64,000 bases of DNA. Origin: Mycosarcoma maydis (lineage: Eukaryota > Basidiomycota > Ustilaginomycetes > Ustilaginales). Where the stretch lies: contig NC_026489.1 of NCBI RefSeq assembly GCF_000328475.2, forward strand, positions 372,001-436,000, written 5' to 3'. The translations under genes and the position numbers were made by a program. Shown in pieces: positions 60,854 to 64,000 of this stretch. The notes under the pieces were generated by a model. The model did no database searches. It was not told where the DNA came from and saw only the letters and a list, made by a program, of their open reading frames with translations. Position 1 is the stretch's first letter. Each line of letters begins with the position of its first letter.

Positions 60854-63800
60854 ATGAACACACCACCCAGGTTCTCCCACTCACGCCAAGGCTCCATCGA
60901 GCACACCCTACCCACCTCGTCTGCTGCGCATCTCCACCACCCATCTCTTGCAATGCACACCGCCAGCGGCTCTCACACGCCGGGCCATCACTCTCCTCTG
61001 ACGCACTTTGGCCATTCTCTCGCTTCGCTAGCCTATCCTTCCTCATCTTACTCTCCCTACCGTACAAGTCAAACGCCCGCTACGTCCTGGACGCCCTCCA
61101 ACTCTGCTGCTCTTCACAGTACCAACGCGACACCGTCGGCTTTCAAGAGAAGTCGGAGTAGAGATATCGAGGGTAACGACGATGAAGATGATGATGATGA
61201 TGACGACGACAACACCAACGATTCGGACGAAGACGACGACGACGACGATGACGAAGAAGAAGATGAAATCGGGGACGACGACGAGGTTAGTGACTCCAAG
61301 GCCAAGCAGAGCGGCAACAAGCGCAAGCGCGACGCCTCGCCCAAGCCAGCCAAGTCGAAAAAGTCTGCGGGAAAGGACAAGACCGGAGGCGACAAGGCTA
61401 TCAACGGAAAAGTTGCTAAAGACGACCTAGCAGCAAAGAAGCAAAAGCCCACACGTGGCGCTCGTGCCTGTACCAACTGTCGACGTCTCAAGATGCGCTG
61501 CGTTGGCGCCGAAAAGGGTCCACCTTGCAATCGATGCCGCAACGGCAACCACGAGTGCATCTTCGAGGAAAGCAATCGCGGCAAGAAGGGCGGCAAGAAT
61601 CAAAAGGCTGAAGCCATGCAGCAGAGCTTGCGCAAGATGGAGCAGACCTTGGCCACTGTTCTGCGCAGCATCCGCGATCCTGGCCTTGCAGCACAGCACG
61701 GCGGCATGGTGACGCGCAGTCCTTCACCCACCTTGCCACGGGATTCTGAACGCTCATCTAACGAAACATACCGCTCAGGTCCACGCCTTACGCACTCGCA
61801 TTCTTTCTCGGGTGATCCTTACGGCTCGCGGTCGCCATGGAATCGAATCTCTGATTCGTACCCGCCCCACTCCGCGCTTTCGGGTGCTTCGCCTTCCAGT
61901 GCTAGCCCCGTGAGCACCATCAACCCCAACGCTGTAGCGCAGAGAAGCGCTTCTTCCGCTGATGGAAGCCACAACTCGCCCGCTAACGCCCATGGCACCC
62001 GATTCCTCGAGCCGCTGCCGCATCACCATCGCCAGCAGGGGCGACCCAGTGCCTCCGGGCTCGAGGCTCGCAGTCGCAATTCCCGAGGCTCGCCGCGTCT
62101 CCATTCGCTGCCAGACAACACCCTCAATCCGCTTGGTCTTCTTGCCGAAGCCAGTCTCCACAATACGCATCGAGCACGCAAGCTCGCCCGCAGTGGCGCC
62201 AGCAACAGCAGCCGCGACAAGGATGGCCATGTCCCCGACGAGCCTATCAAGTCGGAGGGCGGCAACGATGAATCGTCCGCCAACCAAGCTGACGCAGCCG
62301 AGGGAACCAAAAGCAAAATTCCACTAGGCGTCGCCTCGCAGAACTACTTCCGCCCCGGTCCCATGACCATCCTTCCTCTGCGCCGCATCATCATCGAGCG
62401 AGAGATGCCTCCCGAGCTACTCACCCTCGGCATCGTCACTTCCGAGGAAGTGCTCGATCTTTTCGGCATCTTTTTCCGCAGGTGTACACAGCACGTCTGC
62501 CTGCTCGATGCCGAGTGGCATACTCCGACCTTTATCTGCAGTCGCTCGCCCTTCCTCTTCACGTGTGTCTGCACCGTTGCGGCTAAGTTTTACGAGCGCA
62601 GGCCGGACCTCCACGCCAAGTGTCTCGCTCTCACCCGTAAAGTTGCGTTCGACGTCGTCAACCGTGGCTTCAAGAGCATCGAGATTGTCCAGGGATTCCT
62701 GCTCATGGCCTTGTACGCACAACCCGCCGAACGCTTCGAGGAGGACAAGACGTGGATGTACAGCGGCATCGCTCTCCGCATGGCCACGGATCTCAACTTA
62801 CATCGCAAGAGTGTCGCAACTTTCAATCACAGTCCCCACCCAGACGATCCCGCTGTGCTCGACCGCGAGCGCGAGATTCTCAACCGAGAGCGTACCTGGT
62901 ACGTCTGCTTCGCCCTAGACCGCGGCCTGAGCATTCAGATGGGCAAGCCTTACACTATTCGCGAAGACTGGATAGTGCGCAACTGCCGCAACTGGGGCAG
63001 CCGCTTCAGTCGACCCTGGGATGTTGCGGTCAGCGCCATTGTTGATTTGTCTCGCATCAGTTCGAGGCAGCTCGATTTTCTCTATTCATCCACCACGTCG
63101 GTTTCGGGACTCAACACCGAGATCGATTACTCGCTCGTGCTTCCCGTGTTCAACGAGCAGTTGGAAGAGTGGCGCGAGGAATGGCGCTGGCGCGGTTTGT
63201 TTACTATGCCCGATGAGGCCAAGGAGTACATCGAAAAAAAGAAGCGTAAAAAGGCGCTCGCCGCCGAAAAGGCCACGGCCGCAGCCGCCAAGGACAGAGG
63301 AAAAGGCAAAAGCGCCGCTGCTGTAAAGAGGACTGCGGACACAGCGACGGGCACCAAGGAGGCAGTCGTCAACGGCGCTGCTGCTGATACGAGCGCAACG
63401 TACGATTACGAAGACGACGACGACGATGCCGAAAATTTGGATCTTAACACCCGCATTATGATCCATCATGTCAACTCTATTCCGGTTCGTTTCAGTTTCG
63501 CCGTACTCGTGCTCAATTCGTTCGGTCTACAGCAGGCGGTCGACCATCCAATTGGTGCGAGCTTGGATCGAGCCCAGTACTTTGCCAAGTGTTTGGAAGC
63601 TGCCAAGACGATTGTCAAGCAGCACGTGGGGCCCTGTTGCCTTAACATGCGGTATGCGCCCGACCCGCACATCTTGACTCTCGCCTATGCTTGTGTGTTC
63701 TTGCTCAAGCTCATTCGACCTGCTTTTGCTGGATATGTGGACGAAAATTCGATCGTGGAGCTGGTGCAGGGTGCGGTGGATATGCTTGAGGAAGCGGCAG

Positions 63801-64000
63801 TGAACGAAACGCACACTCCGTATCTGTACGCTTCGTTCTTGAAGGCCTTGCTGCAGGCAAGGAAAGAGCACACGACGGCTTCGAGGAGCGCTACAGGTTC
63901 TAGGGCGGCTTCGAGGGCGGTGTCGCCAGAATCGATGTCTCAAGAAGAGAACGGTGACGGAGCGGGCAAGAACACGGCTGCAGGTGGGGATGCCTCAACG
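60854..64000 (+). CDS. Zn2Cys6 fungal transcription factor (3' end beyond window)
   Basis: ATG 60854 (ACCATGA) opens frame 2, which stays open for 1049 codons to the window edge, so the C-terminus is missing. The binuclear zinc cluster is complete: C206, C209, C216, C225, C228, C235 (spacing 2-6-8-2-6), preceded by basic KQKPTRGARA and followed by NRGKKGGK. This flavour is typical of basidiomycete PriB-like regulators. The fungal-specific middle domain follows (about 500-720: LFGIFFRRCTQHVCLLD, IALRMATDLNLHRKS, ILNRERTWYVCFALDR). N-terminal to the cluster are a Ser/His/Pro-rich segment and a long Asp/Glu tract (about 108-147). Target genes cannot be inferred. Confidence 0.9.
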   Translation, partial: MNTPPRFSHSRQGSIEHTLPTSSAAHLHHPSLAMHTASGSHTPGHHSPLTHFGHSLASLAYPSSSYSPYRTSQTPATSWTPSNSAALHSTNATPSAFKRSRSRDIEGNDDEDDDDDDDDNTNDSDEDDDDDDDEEEDEIGDDDEVSDSKAKQSGNKRKRDASPKPAKSKKSAGKDKTGGDKAINGKVAKDDLAAKKQKPTRGARACTNCRRLKMRCVGAEKGPPCNRCRNGNHECIFEESNRGKKGGKNQKAEAMQQSLRKMEQTLATVLRSIRDPGLAAQHGGMVTRSPSPTLPRDSERSSNETYRSGPRLTHSHSFSGDPYGSRSPWNRISDSYPPHSALSGASPSSASPVSTINPNAVAQRSASSADGSHNSPANAHGTRFLEPLPHHHRQQGRPSASGLEARSRNSRGSPRLHSLPDNTLNPLGLLAEASLHNTHRARKLARSGASNSSRDKDGHVPDEPIKSEGGNDESSANQADAAEGTKSKIPLGVASQNYFRPGPMTILPLRRIIIEREMPPELLTLGIVTSEEVLDLFGIFFRRCTQHVCLLDAEWHTPTFICSRSPFLFTCVCTVAAKFYERRPDLHAKCLALTRKVAFDVVNRGFKSIEIVQGFLLMALYAQPAERFEEDKTWMYSGIALRMATDLNLHRKSVATFNHSPHPDDPAVLDREREILNRERTWYVCFALDRGLSIQMGKPYTIREDWIVRNCRNWGSRFSRPWDVAVSAIVDLSRISSRQLDFLYSSTTSVSGLNTEIDYSLVLPVFNEQLEEWREEWRWRGLFTMPDEAKEYIEKKKRKKALAAEKATAAAAKDRGKGKSAAAVKRTADTATGTKEAVVNGAAADTSATYDYEDDDDDAENLDLNTRIMIHHVNSIPVRFSFAVLVLNSFGLQQAVDHPIGASLDRAQYFAKCLEAAKTIVKQHVGPCCLNMRYAPDPHILTLAYACVFLLKLIRPAFAGYVDENSIVELVQGAVDMLEEAAVNETHTPYLYASFLKALLQARKEHTTASRSATGSRAASRAVSPESMSQEENGDGAGKNTAAGGDAST

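Overview
This window is nuclear DNA from a smut fungus (Ustilaginales), most likely Ustilago maydis or a very close relative. The evidence is the gene content (conventional kinesin with a fungal IAK tail, an intron-split orotidine-phosphate decarboxylase, a PriB-like zinc-cluster factor), moderate GC with strong codon bias, mostly intronless genes, and few, short introns (62-215 nt) with GTRAGT-like donors. The species call is inference; no rDNA or other diagnostic marker is present. I see no tRNA, rRNA, CRISPR array, prophage or intact transposon. One 100-N assembly gap lies at 20838-20937.

Layout, left to right: 3' end of an unknown gene (+, 1-576); mitoribosomal bS1m/MRP51 (-); pyr6/URA3 (+, one intron); endonuclease III NTH1 (+); ribosome-rescue GTPase HBS1 (-, four exons); mitochondrial AIM41 (-, two exons); conventional kinesin KIN2 (-); UBLCP1-type phosphatase (+); cytosolic chorismate mutase ARO7 (+, three exons); a small zinc-ribbon protein (-, ATG-only first exon); a gene-poor 1.7 kb interval with the gap; elongin A (-); a TBC RabGAP (-); GRX4 (+); a family-16 methyltransferase (-); NUF2 (+); COG4 (-); RVB2 (+); mS38/COX24 (+); SSO1 t-SNARE (+, two exons); a conserved HhH-like protein of unknown function (+); MOT1 (-); mitoribosomal uL15m (+, two exons); UTP21 (-); HAS1 (+); a HOS1/HDAC8-like deacetylase (-); and the 5' part of a large Zn2Cys6 transcription factor (+) running off the right edge.

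Most genes are housekeeping genes with no operon-like logic. A few neighbours make functional sense: UTP21 and HAS1 (both nucleolar pre-rRNA processing) are divergent across 585 bp, with uL15m next door. Mitochondrial translation or metal genes recur (MRP51, AIM41, mS38, uL15m), and chromatin/transcription genes recur (elongin A, RVB2, MOT1, HOS1, zinc-cluster factor).

The most striking unexplained signal is a dispersed intergenic family built on the octamers TCACGATT, TCACGAAT and their complements. I counted about 40 exact copies by eye in roughly 17.5 kb of intergenic DNA, where about one is expected by chance, and only one inside a coding region. Copies are singles, tandem runs and inverted pairs, often in 5' leaders. 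Other points of interest are a Thr-to-Cys change in the UBLCP1 catalytic motif, a prion-like N-terminus and long luminal tail on Sso1, a possible HBS1/SKI7 splice switch, a start-codon-only exon, and a 20-nt perfect palindrome between convergent genes.
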